64,000 bases of DNA, from contig CM042181.1 of the NCBI GenBank assembly GCA_023376005.1, forward strand, positions 19,632,496 through 19,696,495, read 5' to 3'. The notes under the pieces were generated by a model, which saw only the letters and a list, made by a program, of their open reading frames with translations, ran no database searches and was not told the origin of the DNA. Shown one piece after another: positions 40,766-50,880 of this stretch (positions are counted from its first letter, which is position 1; every line of letters starts with the position of its first letter). The stretch comes from Doryteuthis pealeii. Taxonomy: Eukaryota > Mollusca > Cephalopoda > Myopsida > Loliginidae. Position numbers and translations under genes: made by a program.

Positions 40766-40830
40766 TGACGTCATTTTGTTCTTCTGACGTCATGTGACAG
40801 TCATGTGACAGTCATGTGACGGTAATCAAT
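40766..40830. promoter_or_regulatory. Two CRE-like palindromes and TGTGACAGTCA repeats
   Basis: TGACGTCA occurs at 40766-40773 and 40785-40792, followed by ATGTGACAGTC three times. TGACGTCA is the consensus cAMP response element. There is no adjacent gene, so a regulatory role is only a possibility. Confidence 0.3.
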
Positions 40831-41139
40831 GCTTCATGTCCTCAAAAAAAAAAAAACAAACAAAAAAAAAACCCCCCACCTGGCAGATGAGGGAGAAAAG
40901 ATGCTCAGAAAAGATAGAGTTTCATCTTTCTCTACTTGTCGTCGTTCTGACGTTACACCTGAATAGTTCGAAGCTTAAAGCGTTTCTTTCTCATCATACT
41001 GGCATTTGACAGTGACGGAAGCAAAACTGATATAGCGAAAAGTGACGGATGACATGGAAGAAAAACAAATCCCTATGCCCTGAACGAACGTAAGTAACAC
41101 ACTAGCTCTTCTTCGGTAGATAGATAACAGATTGAATGC

Positions 41140-41800
41140 CTTATACTCATTTACCAGCCCCCCTCCCCCGCATAAGTAGGATGTGACACAGGTCAATTTC
41201 TCTAGCAGAGTTTAACAGGTTTTGATTCAGAGTTTTCCTTCTCCTAGACTGGTTGCCTTACCAGGGTTAAATGCATTTACCAACCCCTCTGTATGAGGAG
41301 GATGTGACACAAAATCAATTGTTTTAAGCAGTTTAACAGGTTTGAATTCAGAGTTTTCCTTCTCCTAGACTGGTTGCCATACTAAGACTAAATGCATTGA
41401 CAACGAGCAGGGTGTGACACAAGGTCTATTGTTTCAAGCTGAGTTTAACAGGCTTGAATTCAGAGTTTTCCTTCTCCTAGACTGGTTGCCATACCAAGGC
41501 TAAATGCATTTTCTAACAAGTAGTATGTGGCACAAGGTCAATTGTTTTAAACAGAGTTTAATAGGTTTGAATTCAGAGTTTTCCTTCTCCTAGACGGGTT
41601 GCCAACCAAGGTTAAAGAGATATATAATAGCTTGAATATCTTTTACATATTTACCAACCCTCCACATGAGTAGGATGTGACACAAGGTCAATTTCTGTAG
41701 CAGAGTTTAACAGATTCGAATTCAGAGTTTTCCTTCTCTTAAACTGGTTGTTTAACCAAGGTTAAAGAGCCCTGTCTGCCCTATTATTTACCCATAGTAT
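41140..41800 (-). repeat. Tandem array of about five SINE-2 tails
   Basis: Successive units start near 41140, 41277, 41400, 41512 and 41650, each with ATGTG(A/G)CACA(A)GGTC, AGAGTTTAACAGG, GAATTCAGAGTTTTCC, CTCCTAGAC(T/G)GGTTGCC. Unit length is about 110-140 bp. Only the tail is amplified; the tRNA-like head is absent. Confidence 0.88.
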
Positions 41801-41977
41801 ATAGGGGGGTCCAAAAAAACAGACTTTTTTGAAAGTCAGGCCTGTTTTGTGGGGTCACACTGTATATATATATATGTGCACAGAGCTATATATACATATA
41901 TATACAGGGTGACACTTTTAAAAAATAGGCCTGACTTTTTTAAAAAAGTATGTTTTTTTGGATCACCCTATATATAT
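41799..41977. mobile_element. mariner-type MITE, ~75-bp inverted arms
   Basis: The left end GGGGGGTCCAAAAAAACAGA, TTTTGAAAGTCAGGCCTG mirrors the right end CAGGGTGACAC...TAGGCCTGACTTTTTT, GTTTTTTTGGATCACCC. Flanked by TATATA. GGGTGATCCAAAAAAA-type ends suit mariner/Tc1 MITEs. The middle is TA-rich and non-coding. Confidence 0.8.
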
Positions 41978-42135
41978 TACTGGCGCATTGTCCTGACAAG
42001 AAGTGTCAAGTAAGCTGCTTTGAAACCAATGGTAACAATCACCTTTTAATTGTATTATACATTATAATATATGTATATATATATATATATATTGAAGTAT
42101 GGATTCCACATATGCTTCTTGTATAGATAAAAGAC

Positions 42136-42431
42136 AATCAAATGGCCTATATATTAAACTAAGAAAATGTTAAAAAATTAAAACAAAATTTATATCCTAT
42201 TAAAGGTCGTGGAAAAAATGAAAATATATCGATGTGATATTTCAGATTGAACCTCAGTATTTCCTCAGGCAAAAAAAAAAAAAATAGAGTGAGTTTCACT
42301 TTGAAAATATTCCATCGATAAACTTTTATTTTTTCATAGTTTATCTTCCACAGCATTTAATAGAAAATAGATTTTTTTTTTCAACATTTTCTAACATTTA
42401 TTTTAGTTTAATATATAGGCCATTCAATTGT
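42136..42431. mobile_element. Foldback element with CTGAGGA...GAAA
   Basis: CAATCAAATGGCCTATATAT, TAAACTAAG, AAAATGTTA on the left mirrors TAACATTTATTTTAG, TTTAATATATAGGCCATTC, AATTG on the right. On the minus strand in the centre, CTGAGGA is followed by a weak stem and GAAATATCACATCGATATA, where ATATC/GATAT could be helix III and A position 17. Helix I does not pair. Confidence 0.65.
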
Positions 42432-42432
42432 C

Positions 42433-43305
<873 letters not shown>

Positions 43306-43322
43306 CTCCGATCTTAACAATG

Positions 43323-43576
43323 GGCTGGGTTAGCTCAGTTGGTAGAGTGTTCGGCTAGAAACCACAAGGTTCCTAGTTCGATACCTGGCCTCGCCAACTC
43401 AGCGTATGGGTAGCACGGGGATCTGTGGGGTAAAGTAAGGAGCTGGTGGTAGGTGTGGCGCTTCACCTCAGACGCTAAAATAATCTCCTTGGTCTAGCGC
43501 TAGAGAAAAGGGGGTAGACTCCCTCGCTGCATGGCTGATACCGACTTTAGGCCACCCTGACGACTTTACTTTACTT

Positions 43577-43580
<4 letters not shown>
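43323..43580 (+). mobile_element. SINE-1 copy, well preserved
   Basis: GGGCTGGGTTAGCTCAGTTG, GTAGAGTG (A box), GGTTCCTAGTTCGATACC (B box), CGCCAACTCAGCGTATGG, AAGTAAGGAGCTGGTGG, TAGGTGTGGCGCTTCACC, TCCTTGGTCTAGCGCTAG, ATAGACTCCCTCGC, GACTTTACTTTACTTTAC. The tRNA part resembles a Lys/Arg/Ala-type A box but the anticodon stem is not paired. Confidence 0.93.
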
Positions 43581-43614
<34 letters not shown>

Positions 43615-43675
43615 CCCTAACTCCGATCTTAACAATATATATATATATATATATATATGTATATGTATATATATG

Positions 43676-43830
43676 ATTTTTGTCTCCGAACAACACAGAG
43701 TATAAACAAGCTCTGAAGATGATTTTTTATAAAATCGAAATATTGTTCAGCTTTTGAATATGTTATAAAATGTTTTCACTTTAACAGCATTTGTGGTGTT
43801 TTCATATTTTTTTCTATACTCATATATATA
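43676..43830 (+). mobile_element. Repeat A copy with hammerhead-like core
   Basis: CTGAAGA (43713-43719), T, GATTTTTTATAAAATC (43721-43736), GAAA (43737-43740), helix III ATATT/AATAT (43740-43744 and 43757-43761). Position 17 is G, which hammerheads do not tolerate, and helix I no longer pairs. GAAGATG...GGTGTTTTCATAT matches 39308-39440 in reverse. Confidence 0.6.
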
Positions 43831-43865
43831 TATATATATATGTGTATGTGTGTGTGTGTGTGTGT

Positions 43866-43898
<33 letters not shown>
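43831..43898. repeat. TA then TG microsatellite
   Basis: (TA)n followed by (TG)n with one interruption. Confidence 0.95.
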
Positions 43899-43901
<3 letters not shown>

Positions 43902-43924
43902 GGGCAGCATTCTTAATTTATGCA

Positions 43925-44333
43925 TGTTGAATTAAACAAAAGACACATCTCCTGTTTAACAATTTTATTTGCGATCTTTTCAAGTTTTCTTTCTAACTTT
44001 TTAATATTTGGGTGGAATTCGTGGATTAGTCCACCAAAGTTCATGTCCCGAGTACTTAATTTCCAATGCAGTACACACATTTTAAAAATGCCTATAACAC
44101 CTTTCCCATCAATTCTCCTCCTTCCAGTCTCCACATCCATTAATATAAATTGAAAAACTGGAACACATCACCCCTGATGATGGCACTTCGAAGTGCCGAT
44201 AGTGCTTGGGACATGAACTTTGGTGGACTAATCCACGAATTCCACCCAAATATTAAAAGGTTGGCCAGAAAGCTTGAAAAAATCACAAATAAACTTGTTA
44301 AACAGGAGATGTATCTTATTTTTAATTCAACAT
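43925..44333. mobile_element. Foldback-F copy 2 with hammerhead-like centre
   Basis: The left arm (TTGAATTAAACAAAAGAC, TTTGGGTGGAATTCGTGG) mirrors the right arm (CCACGAATTCCACCCAAA, TTTTTAATTCAAC). Both arms encode a similar peptide (NFGGLIHEFHPNI, minus in the left arm, plus in the right) because they are inverted copies. Centre: CTGATGA (44174-44180), T, GGCACTTCGAAGTGCC (44182-44197), GATAG where copy 1 keeps GAAAG. Confidence 0.82.
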
Positions 44334-44465
44334 ATATATATATATATATGCATATATATATATATATATATATTATATATACATATACGCCTAATCATTA
44401 ATTTTCAAATTAGGTATGACTTCAATTAAGCACATATTCTCCCAAATATATATATATATATATAT

Positions 44466-44855
44466 TGAGATGCGTGGGCTAGTGGTTAGAGTCGTGGAAA
44501 ATGGACTCGTCGATTCGGGTTCAATTCCTAGACGAAGCTGTTGGCATTTCACATAGCGCTAATACCATTGGGAAAGGTATGAATCCATATATTCTCCCTC
44601 CAGCTATGGGTTAAATAGTAGGGTAGACTGGGCTCTTCAGCCTTGGGTAGGTAACCAGTCTAGGAGAGGGATAACTCTGAATTCAAAATTCCTGAGGTCG
44701 GTTGTTGATTGGGTTTGTGGCAACCGTTGATGCACCAATTCTTTCCTATCGACTGTGCCAAAAAGTCTGGATGGTCCAACACAAGCCTTCACCACTATAA
44801 ACAAATCACTGTGTGGGTGTTCATTGTGTGTATGAACCCTCGTACGTCGATAATC
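44466..44855 (+). mobile_element. SINE-2, full length
   Basis: Head: GATGCGTGGGCTAGTGG, TTAGAGTCG (A box) and GATTCGGGTTCAATTCC (B box). Body: CACATAGCGCTAATACC, TCCCTCCAGCTATGG, GGTAACCAGTCTAGGAG, then the extension GAATTCAAAATTCCTGAGG to ATGAACCCTCGTACG. This is the reference copy used for the other SINE-2 calls. It lies directly after (TA)n. Confidence 0.85.
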
Positions 44856-45013
44856 GACGGGAGATATTGAGAATTGTAGACAAACACAGGATGTTACATA
44901 GTGAAGGTGTATATATGTTTGCATTATCGTTAATTGTTTTATTTTTATAGTTTCCTGTCTGGCATACACACAAATACATACACCACAACTGCCCATTATA
45001 TATTTATAAATAG

Positions 45014-45268
45014 GGCCGGGTTAGCTCAGTCGGTAGAGCGTTCGGCTAGAAACCACAAGGTTCCTAGTTCAATACCAGCCCTCGCCAAGTCAGCGTATGA
45101 GTAGCACAGGGATCTGTGGGGTAAAGTAAGGAGCTGATGGTAGGTGTGGCGCTCCACCTCAGATGCTAAAACAATCTCCTTGGTCTAGCGCTATTGAAAA
45201 GGGGATAGACTCCCTCGCTGACTGGCTGATACTGACTTTAGGCCGCCCCGTCGACTTTACTTTACTTA

Positions 45269-45270
<2 letters not shown>
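45014..45270 (+). mobile_element. SINE-1 copy, well preserved
   Basis: GGGCCGGGTTAGCTCAGTCG, GTAGAGCG, GGTTCCTAGTTCAATACC, AAGTCAGCGTATGAGTAGC, GAGCTGATGGTAGGTGTGG, TCTCCTTGGTCTAGCGC, GACTGGCTGATACTGAC, CCCGTCGACTTTACTTTAC. Likely closest to the family consensus. Confidence 0.93.
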
Positions 45271-45271
<1 letters not shown>

Positions 45272-45305
<34 letters not shown>

Positions 45306-45306
45306 C

Positions 45307-45342
<36 letters not shown>
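45272..45342. repeat. (TA)n
   Basis: TA repeats with two interruptions. Confidence 0.95.
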
Positions 45343-45344
<2 letters not shown>

Positions 45345-45345
45345 G

Positions 45346-45531
45346 GTGAAGTTAAAAAAGGTAGCTGAAAACTTGCTCTATCCGATATTGTCTTCTCTGT
45401 TGTGGAAATAGATAGGTGGCTTTACTCTCAGAGTTTCCTATGTGTATATAGTCATTTCCACTAAAACTATAACAGCTACAGGGAAGACAATATTGGATAG
45501 AGCAAGTTTTCTGCTACATTTTTTAACTCCA
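45346..45531. repeat. Inverted repeat, ~45-bp arms
   Basis: GTAGCTGAAAACTTGCTC, TATCCGATATTGTCTTC (45361-45395) mirrors GAAGACAATATTGGATAG, AGCAAGTTTTCTGCTAC (45483-45519). Confidence 0.8.
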
Positions 45532-45595
45532 CCTCTATTGTGCATTTTATTAACTCCACCCAACTTTTCATTTTCTGTCTTTAAAATTACTTTCT

Positions 45596-45977
45596 CACCT
45601 TGCCTTCCGGGGATAAATCGTGAGAACCAGAAGGCATAGAAGACCCTGTCTTCCAGTTTAAGGATAGTAAGTAAATCTCAGGCAGTTAGCAGGTAGGAGC
45701 CAAGCTTGTAGGATGTAAGTCTCACCTGCGCAGATGTCTAGGTTGGGGATTGAAACATCAAAGTAAATCGAAGTCTTGTGTTTATTACCTAAAAACTAAC
45801 AATGACACAGGGCTTCTGATAAGGAGAAATCCCTAACAGAAACCAGACACAAAGTCCCCAAGAAAGTCCAGACCTTAGAAGAGACCAAACCAGACTCAAG
45901 ATGTTAGAAGATAGAACCAAAGCCGTCCAGAAGAAAAGACGACAAGAAGTAAGAAGTAAGAAAGGGTATACAACAAA
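45596..45977 (+). mobile_element. LTR family 2, 5'-truncated copy
   Basis: CACCTTGCCTTCCGGGG, GAGAACCAGAAGGCATAG, GACACAGGGCTTCTGATAAG, AAGTCCCCAAGAAAGTCC, ending GGGTATACAACA. The first ~120 bases of the family (see 62376) are missing. It is flanked by a ~105-bp direct duplication (45489-45594 and 45980-46080), too long for a normal target duplication. Confidence 0.75.
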
Positions 45978-46429
45978 TATTGGATAGAGCAAGTTTTCTG
46001 CTACATTTTTTAACTCCACCTCTATTGTGCATTTTATTAACTCCACCCACTTTTCATTTTCTGTCTTTAAAATTACTTTTTCCCGGCAAAATTCTTTATT
46101 TTATTGGCAGGTTTACAACGTTTTTGCTCATTAAAATTCAGGCCTCTAATTCAGTATTTGCCTCCCCAAATTCCAAGGTTTTTTTGTTTAATAAAAAAAA
46201 CAGAAAAAAAAATGTTCTATTAATGTCAATCCGAAGCCTCGATTTCATTTCCCCAATTAGAAGTTTGTATATTCTTTTCTAACATAAGGCATCGTCGGTC
46301 TAACTAAAGTGATTTTTAGAAAAAAAAAAGATTTTTCTTTTTTGAAACAAACTATTTCTTTGCTTCTACAATTTAAATTTTTAACGAAACTGCAATGCCA
46401 TTTTTTTTCTTTATCCTTTTTTTTTTCGA

Positions 46430-47960
46430 CAACTCAATTCCCAATTTGTGCATTATTTTAACTCCACCCATGTATTTTTTTAAACACCGCCCATCTTGGG
46501 CATTTTTTTTTTAAATACCTCCCATCTTGTACATCTTAAACTCTTTAAAAAGAAGCAGAAGACCCCACCTATCTTGTATATTTTTTAAACTCCACCCATT
46601 TAGTGCATGCTTTAAAACTCACTCATCTATTGCATTTTTTAAACACCGCCCTTCTTGTAAATCATTTTTAACTCCACCCATTTTGTGCATTGTTCAGCTC
46701 CACCCATTTTGTGCATTTTTTAAAACTCCACCCTTCCTGTGCATCAACTCCACCCATCTTGTGCATCTTTTTAATTCCACGCATCTTTTACAATCTTTAA
46801 ATCCACCCATCTAGTGCATTTTTTAACTCCACCTTTTCTGTGTATTTTTAAAACTAAACACATCTGGAGTATCTTTTTCACTTGACCTATGTTGTGTAAT
46901 TTTTTAAGCTACGCCCTCCCTGCGCATTTTTAACTCCGCCCATTTTGTGCATTTTTAAAACTACACCCATCTCGTGCATCTTTTTAACTCCGCCCTTCCT
47001 GTGCAATTTTAAAACTACACCCATCTAGTGCATTTTTTAACTCCACCCATCTTGTGCATTTTTAAAACTACACCCATCTAGTGCATTTTTTAACTCCGCC
47101 CATTTTGTGCATTTTTAAAACTACACCCATCTAGTGCATTTTTTAACTCCACCCATCTTGTGCAATTTAAAAACTACACCCATCTCGTGCGTCTTTTTAA
47201 CTCCGCCCTTCCTGTGCATTTTAAAACTACACCCATCTTGTGTATCTTTTTAACCCTGCCCTTCCTGTGCATTTTTAAAATTACACCCATCTAGTGCATT
47301 TTTTTAACTCCGCCCATCTGTGCATTTTTAAATACACCCATCTCGTGCATCTTTTTAACTCCGCCCATTTTGTGCATTTTTAAAAACTACACCCATCTCG
47401 TGCATCTTTTTAACTCCGCCCATTTTGTGCATTTTAAAAACTACACCCATCTCGTGCATCTTTTTAACTCCGCCCATTTTGTGCATTTTTAAAAACTACA
47501 CCCATCTCGTGCATCTTTTAACTCCGCCCATTTTGTGCATTTTTTAAAACTACACCCATCTCGTGCATCTTTTTAACTCCGCCATTTTGTGCATTTTTAA
47601 AAACTACACCATCTCGTGCATCTTTTTAACTCCGCCCATTTTGTGCATTTTTAAAACTACACCCATCTCCATCGCCATTCATCTACACCCATCTCGTGCA
47701 TCTTTTTAACTCCGCCCCATTTGTGCATTTTTAAAAACTACACCCATCTCGTGCATCTTTTTAACCCTGCCCTTCCTGTGCATTTTTAAAATTACACCCA
47801 TCAAGTGCATTTTTTAACTCCGCCCAACTTGTGTATTTTTTAACTCCACCCATCTTGTGCATTTTTAAAACTACACCCATCTCGTGTGTCTGTTTAACTC
47901 CGCCCATCTAATGCATTTTTAACTCCACCTATTTTGTGCATTTTTCCAGGTGTTAATTGC
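46430..47960. repeat. ~27-bp minisatellite, ~50 copies
   Basis: Unit: CTCC(A/G)CCCAT(C/T)T(T/C)GTGCAT plus TTTTTAA. In the middle section, a higher-order unit alternates ACTACACCCATCTCGTGC with AACTCCGCCCATTTTGTGC (about 55 bp). Similar units start in the flanks at 45525 and 46010, so the array may have grown from there. Confidence 0.95.
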
Positions 47961-48370
47961 ATTCTTAATTTGCATATATTCAAACAATAAATCTAGACTG
48001 TCCATCTATTTATGTCCGTTAGAGAACAGGGAGTGCGGATATTGTTCCTCTTCCCCCTTTTGTTTCTATCTGCGGACGTTATTTTATAATGACCGGTCAC
48101 TGTCAATCAGTGTCCATCACTAATAACAACGGCTTAACAGTTACATACTAATTTAGGATGACCAATGTTACCGCAAAGTCATTTTGCTGTTTCTATAAAT
48201 AGGATACTAACTCTGACAGTACCAGGTTAAGAGTGGGGGGTGGGGATTCTCACTTCACCACAACAATACGGTCGTAACTTGTGTATCCGAGTTAACGGAG
48301 ATAGTAGGAAGAAAACACTGTATTTTAGGTAAAAAAAAAAAGTTTTACTAGACAAGATACAACCGCACTG
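47961..48370. other. Unassigned sequence
   Basis: No recognisable domain or shared repeat. G-run at about 48235 and A-run at about 48332. Confidence 0.5.
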
Positions 48371-48371
48371 T

Positions 48372-48668
48372 CGGCTGGGGCGTTAGAATGCACCAACTGC
48401 ACCTCTGCAGAGGGGTAAGACTCCCCCAATTGGGCCACCTGTTGGCCGTGGGTGGCGACCCGTGATGCTTAAGGATAGAGCCCAGGTGGATGAGCAGTTC
48501 CTGACATGCAATACTCCACTTTGGCCCTATATTGGGCTAGACGGGCGGTCGGAGAGGCCCCCTCCGATCAATCGGCTGGTCATGTCAAGCCCTAGCACCT
48601 ATATGATTTTCCTAACCCTATTGCCCTTATGGCAAGCCCAACCCCTTTTTATCATATGGGTGTTAGAA
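48372..48668 (-). repeat. Repeat B, distal part
   Basis: TCGGCTGGGGCGTTAG, GCACCTCTGCAGAGGGGTAA, GGGCCACCTGTTGGCCGTGG, ATGCTTAAGGATAGAG, ending CATATGGGTGTTAGAAGCC. The open frame (from 48462) reads MLKDRAQVDEQFLTCNTPLW then PYIGLDGRSERPPPINRLVM, matching antisense frames of the 3.4- and 6.6-kb copies. Confidence 0.85.
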
Positions 48669-48679
48669 GCCACACCTTC

Positions 48680-48945
48680 TTACGCATACACATACACACA
48701 CACATATAGACACACTTTCATACTCACGCACACACACTTACACACACTTTCTTACATTCACCACACACACACACAAATACACTTTGTTACACTCACATAC
48801 TCACACACACACACCTTCTTATACACACCCACACACTTTCTTACATACACACACACACAAATACACTTTCTTACACACATAAATCCACACACACTCTTTC
48901 TTACACTGACACACTGACACACACACTTTCTTACACACATACATT
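48680..48945. repeat. CA-rich microsatellite
   Basis: ACACAC runs with CACTTTCTTACA interruptions repeated about every 40-60 bases, a higher-order pattern. Confidence 0.92.
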
Positions 48946-48949
48946 TTAG

Positions 48950-49120
48950 GTAGTCATTTAGTCAGTTTAGCTTAGTTTAGGTGAAGGTCAGGAATACGGA
49001 ACACTCAGTGAGGATCGAACTCACTAACAATGGTCTGCAACATATATCAGTTAGTGAATTTAAGTTAAGGAACTGGTTAATGCGCTTAATAAAAATATCA
49101 GTTACTTGTTGTGTCCTGTT
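48950..49120 (-). other. Possible tRNA-like fragment
   Basis: Minus strand AGTGAGTTCGATCCTCACT has a perfect T-arm (GTGAG/CTCAC) and B-box-like loop TTCGATC. A similar string (GTGAGTTCGATTCGCACTGA) is at 5300. No D arm or acceptor stem pairs, so it is at best a SINE-head remnant. Confidence 0.3.
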
Positions 49121-49209
49121 GTGCACCTACGCACACTTTTAGGGAGATGCACAGGGAGTACTGAGTTGAATTTATGCGTGAGAATGCACTTGCTCCATCC
49201 CCCCCTTCC

Positions 49210-49255
49210 CCCTCTCTCTCTTTCTCTTTTTTCTCTCTCAATTGCACTCTCTGTC

Positions 49256-49303
<48 letters not shown>

Positions 49304-49420
49304 ACTCACTCAATCCTGCTATCTATTTCTGACTGACTCAATCTCTCCCTCCTCTCTCTCTCTTTCTCTGTGACTCAATCACTCAATCTCTCTCTTTTCA
49401 ACTGACTCACTCAATCTCCT

Positions 49421-49469
<49 letters not shown>

Positions 49470-49685
49470 ACTTAATCAGCCTCATTCACTTTCTCTCTCT
49501 CTCTTTCACTGTGACTCAATCACTCAATCAATCCCATCTCACCTCTCTCTCTTTCTCTGTCTCTGTCTCTGTCTCTCTCTGTCTCTCTCTGTCTCTAGCC
49601 CTCTCAATTGCTCTCTCTCTCTCTCTCGTTCTCTCTCTCTGTCTCTGTCTCCTCTGTCTCTCTCTGTCTCTAGCCCTCTCAATTG

Positions 49686-49721
<36 letters not shown>

Positions 49722-49940
49722 GACTGACTCAATCTCCATCTCTCTGTGACTCAATCAATCCCATTCCTTCTCTCTCTCTCTTTCTGTCTGTCTCTCTCTC
49801 TGTCTCTGTCTCTCTCTCTCTTACTAGCCCACTAAATTGCACTCTCTCTCTCTCTTTCTGACAACTGACTCAATCTCCTCTCTCTGTGACTAAATCACTC
49901 AATCAATCCCATTTCACCTCCCCCCCCTCTCTCTCTCTAA
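49210..49940. repeat. CT/GTCT microsatellite with CAATC interruptions
   Basis: CT dinucleotides interrupted by CTCAATTGCACTC, GACTGACTCAATC and CACTCAATC modules that recur. Open frames on both strands are artefacts. Confidence 0.95.
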
Positions 49941-50159
49941 CCCCCCCCCTGAGGATGCAGAGGGGGGGTATTTAAGCGTAAACACTTCACTGTTTAAAAG
50001 AAAACAGGAAATTGTTTTAACAAACAAAGTTATCATGTTTAAGTGTTGGAAAGACCGAAACGGAAGTTGTACGTTGCCTCATACAAGTGGCTTTCATAAC
50101 TCTGCAGGTCCTTTAAGCGCTCTTCGAAAAAATGCTCGACTCTTGTGGCCTTGTACCAA

Positions 50160-50300
50160 ACTTAACTAGTTTCCTGGGATGTCTGCAAGAACGATCTCAG
50201 GTGATTTGGCATTGCCCCTTCCAGCTGGGAAAATTTGGCTCAGGACCGCCCTCGGTAGTAGTCTTATACATTTAATCGAGGACTTTATTTTCAATTCTCC
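50160..50300 (-). repeat. Repeat G copy 1
   Basis: TGTCTGCAAGAACGATCTCA, GCTGGGAAAATTTGGCTCAG and GACCGCCCTCGGTAGTAGTC are repeated at 55380-55500. Short frames on both strands; no domain recognised. Confidence 0.65.
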
Positions 50301-50310
50301 AATGCTAAAA

Positions 50311-50315
<5 letters not shown>

Positions 50316-50353
<38 letters not shown>
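50316..50353. repeat. (TA)n
   Basis: Perfect TA run adjoining the hammerhead-bearing SINE tail. Confidence 0.95.
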
Positions 50354-50356
<3 letters not shown>

Positions 50357-50625
50357 TTTTTATTTGAAGCACTTACAACGCATGTATCGCATAAAATTCG
50401 ATACTTTTTCTTATAGAAAATGAAATTGGCAAGTGTAATCCCGGCAAGAATCGCTCGGTGTGTAGAATGCCGTACAGACTGTTTCGACTTTATTAAGTCT
50501 CATCAGCGACATATACTAACGATTTCCTCCGACAGAAATCGAAACCGGGACCTCAGCGAGCATAGTGAGCCACTATATCGCCTCGACCACAGTACACAGC
50601 TAACAATCCTTAGCGAAATTAAGCT
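50345..50625 (-). mobile_element. SINE-4: tRNA-headed SINE carrying a hammerhead
   Basis: Read on the minus strand: an A-box-like GTGGTCGAGGCGATATAGTG (50570-50590), B-box GGTTTCGATTTC (50535-50546), the hammerhead (50467-50512), then ATTCTACACACCGAGCG and a 3' tail with AAGTATCGAATTTTATGCG, GTTGTAAGTGCTTCAAAT. The tail recurs inverted at 50733-50800. A pol III promoter upstream of a self-cleaving motif parallels the schistosome SINE-like repeats (Sm-alpha) with type I hammerheads. Only one full copy is in this window. Confidence 0.7.
50467..50512 (-). ncRNA. Type I minimal hammerhead ribozyme
   Basis: Minus strand, 5' to 3': ATGTCG (helix I), CTGATGA, GACTT-AATA-AAGTC (helix II, 5 bp), GAAA, then ACA-GTC-TGT (helix III, 3 bp, sharing the last A of GAAA), A at position 17, cleavage predicted at 50473/50472, then CGGCAT pairing with ATGTCG over 6 bp (one G-U). 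All conserved core residues (C3-A9, G12-A14, A15.1-U16.1, H17) are present with no insertion. The short helix III suggests, as for Penelope-associated hammerheads, that it may need to act as a dimer; inference. Confidence 0.8.
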
Positions 50626-50732
50626 TGTCAAATGATACTACGCACTTCTACCATAATAGGTAAGGGGGCGTTTTTGAGAGAATAATAACAACAAACAGAC
50701 CGTGTGCCTTTCGGCGAACTGAATAAGATAAG

Positions 50733-50800
50733 AAAAAGTATCGAATTTTATGCGATACATGTGTTGTAAGTGCCTTCAAATAAAAAATTTAATATATACT
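50733..50800 (+). repeat. Inverted SINE-4 tail
   Basis: AAGTATCGAATTTTATGCG, ATACATGTGTTGTAAGTGCC, TTCAAATAAAAAATTTAA is the reverse complement of 50345-50415. With SINE-4 it encloses a ~320-bp segment. Confidence 0.75.
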
Positions 50801-50844
50801 TTCTTCAGCAACGTTTCTAAAAAAAACAAACATCCAAAATATCT

Positions 50845-50845
<1 letters not shown>

Positions 50846-50876
<31 letters not shown>

Positions 50877-50880
50877 ATAT
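50846..50880. repeat. (TA)n
   Basis: TA run with one phase shift. Confidence 0.95.

Noticed and set aside
43323..43400. tRNA gene at the head of SINE-1 (and at 45014, 10243)
   Set aside because: A and B boxes are good, but the anticodon stem and acceptor stem do not pair and the sequence continues into a common SINE body in at least six copies.
43913..44401. Two small genes encoding NFGGLIHEFHPNI-type peptides
   Set aside because: They are the two arms of an inverted-repeat element read on opposite strands, so their similarity needs no coding constraint.
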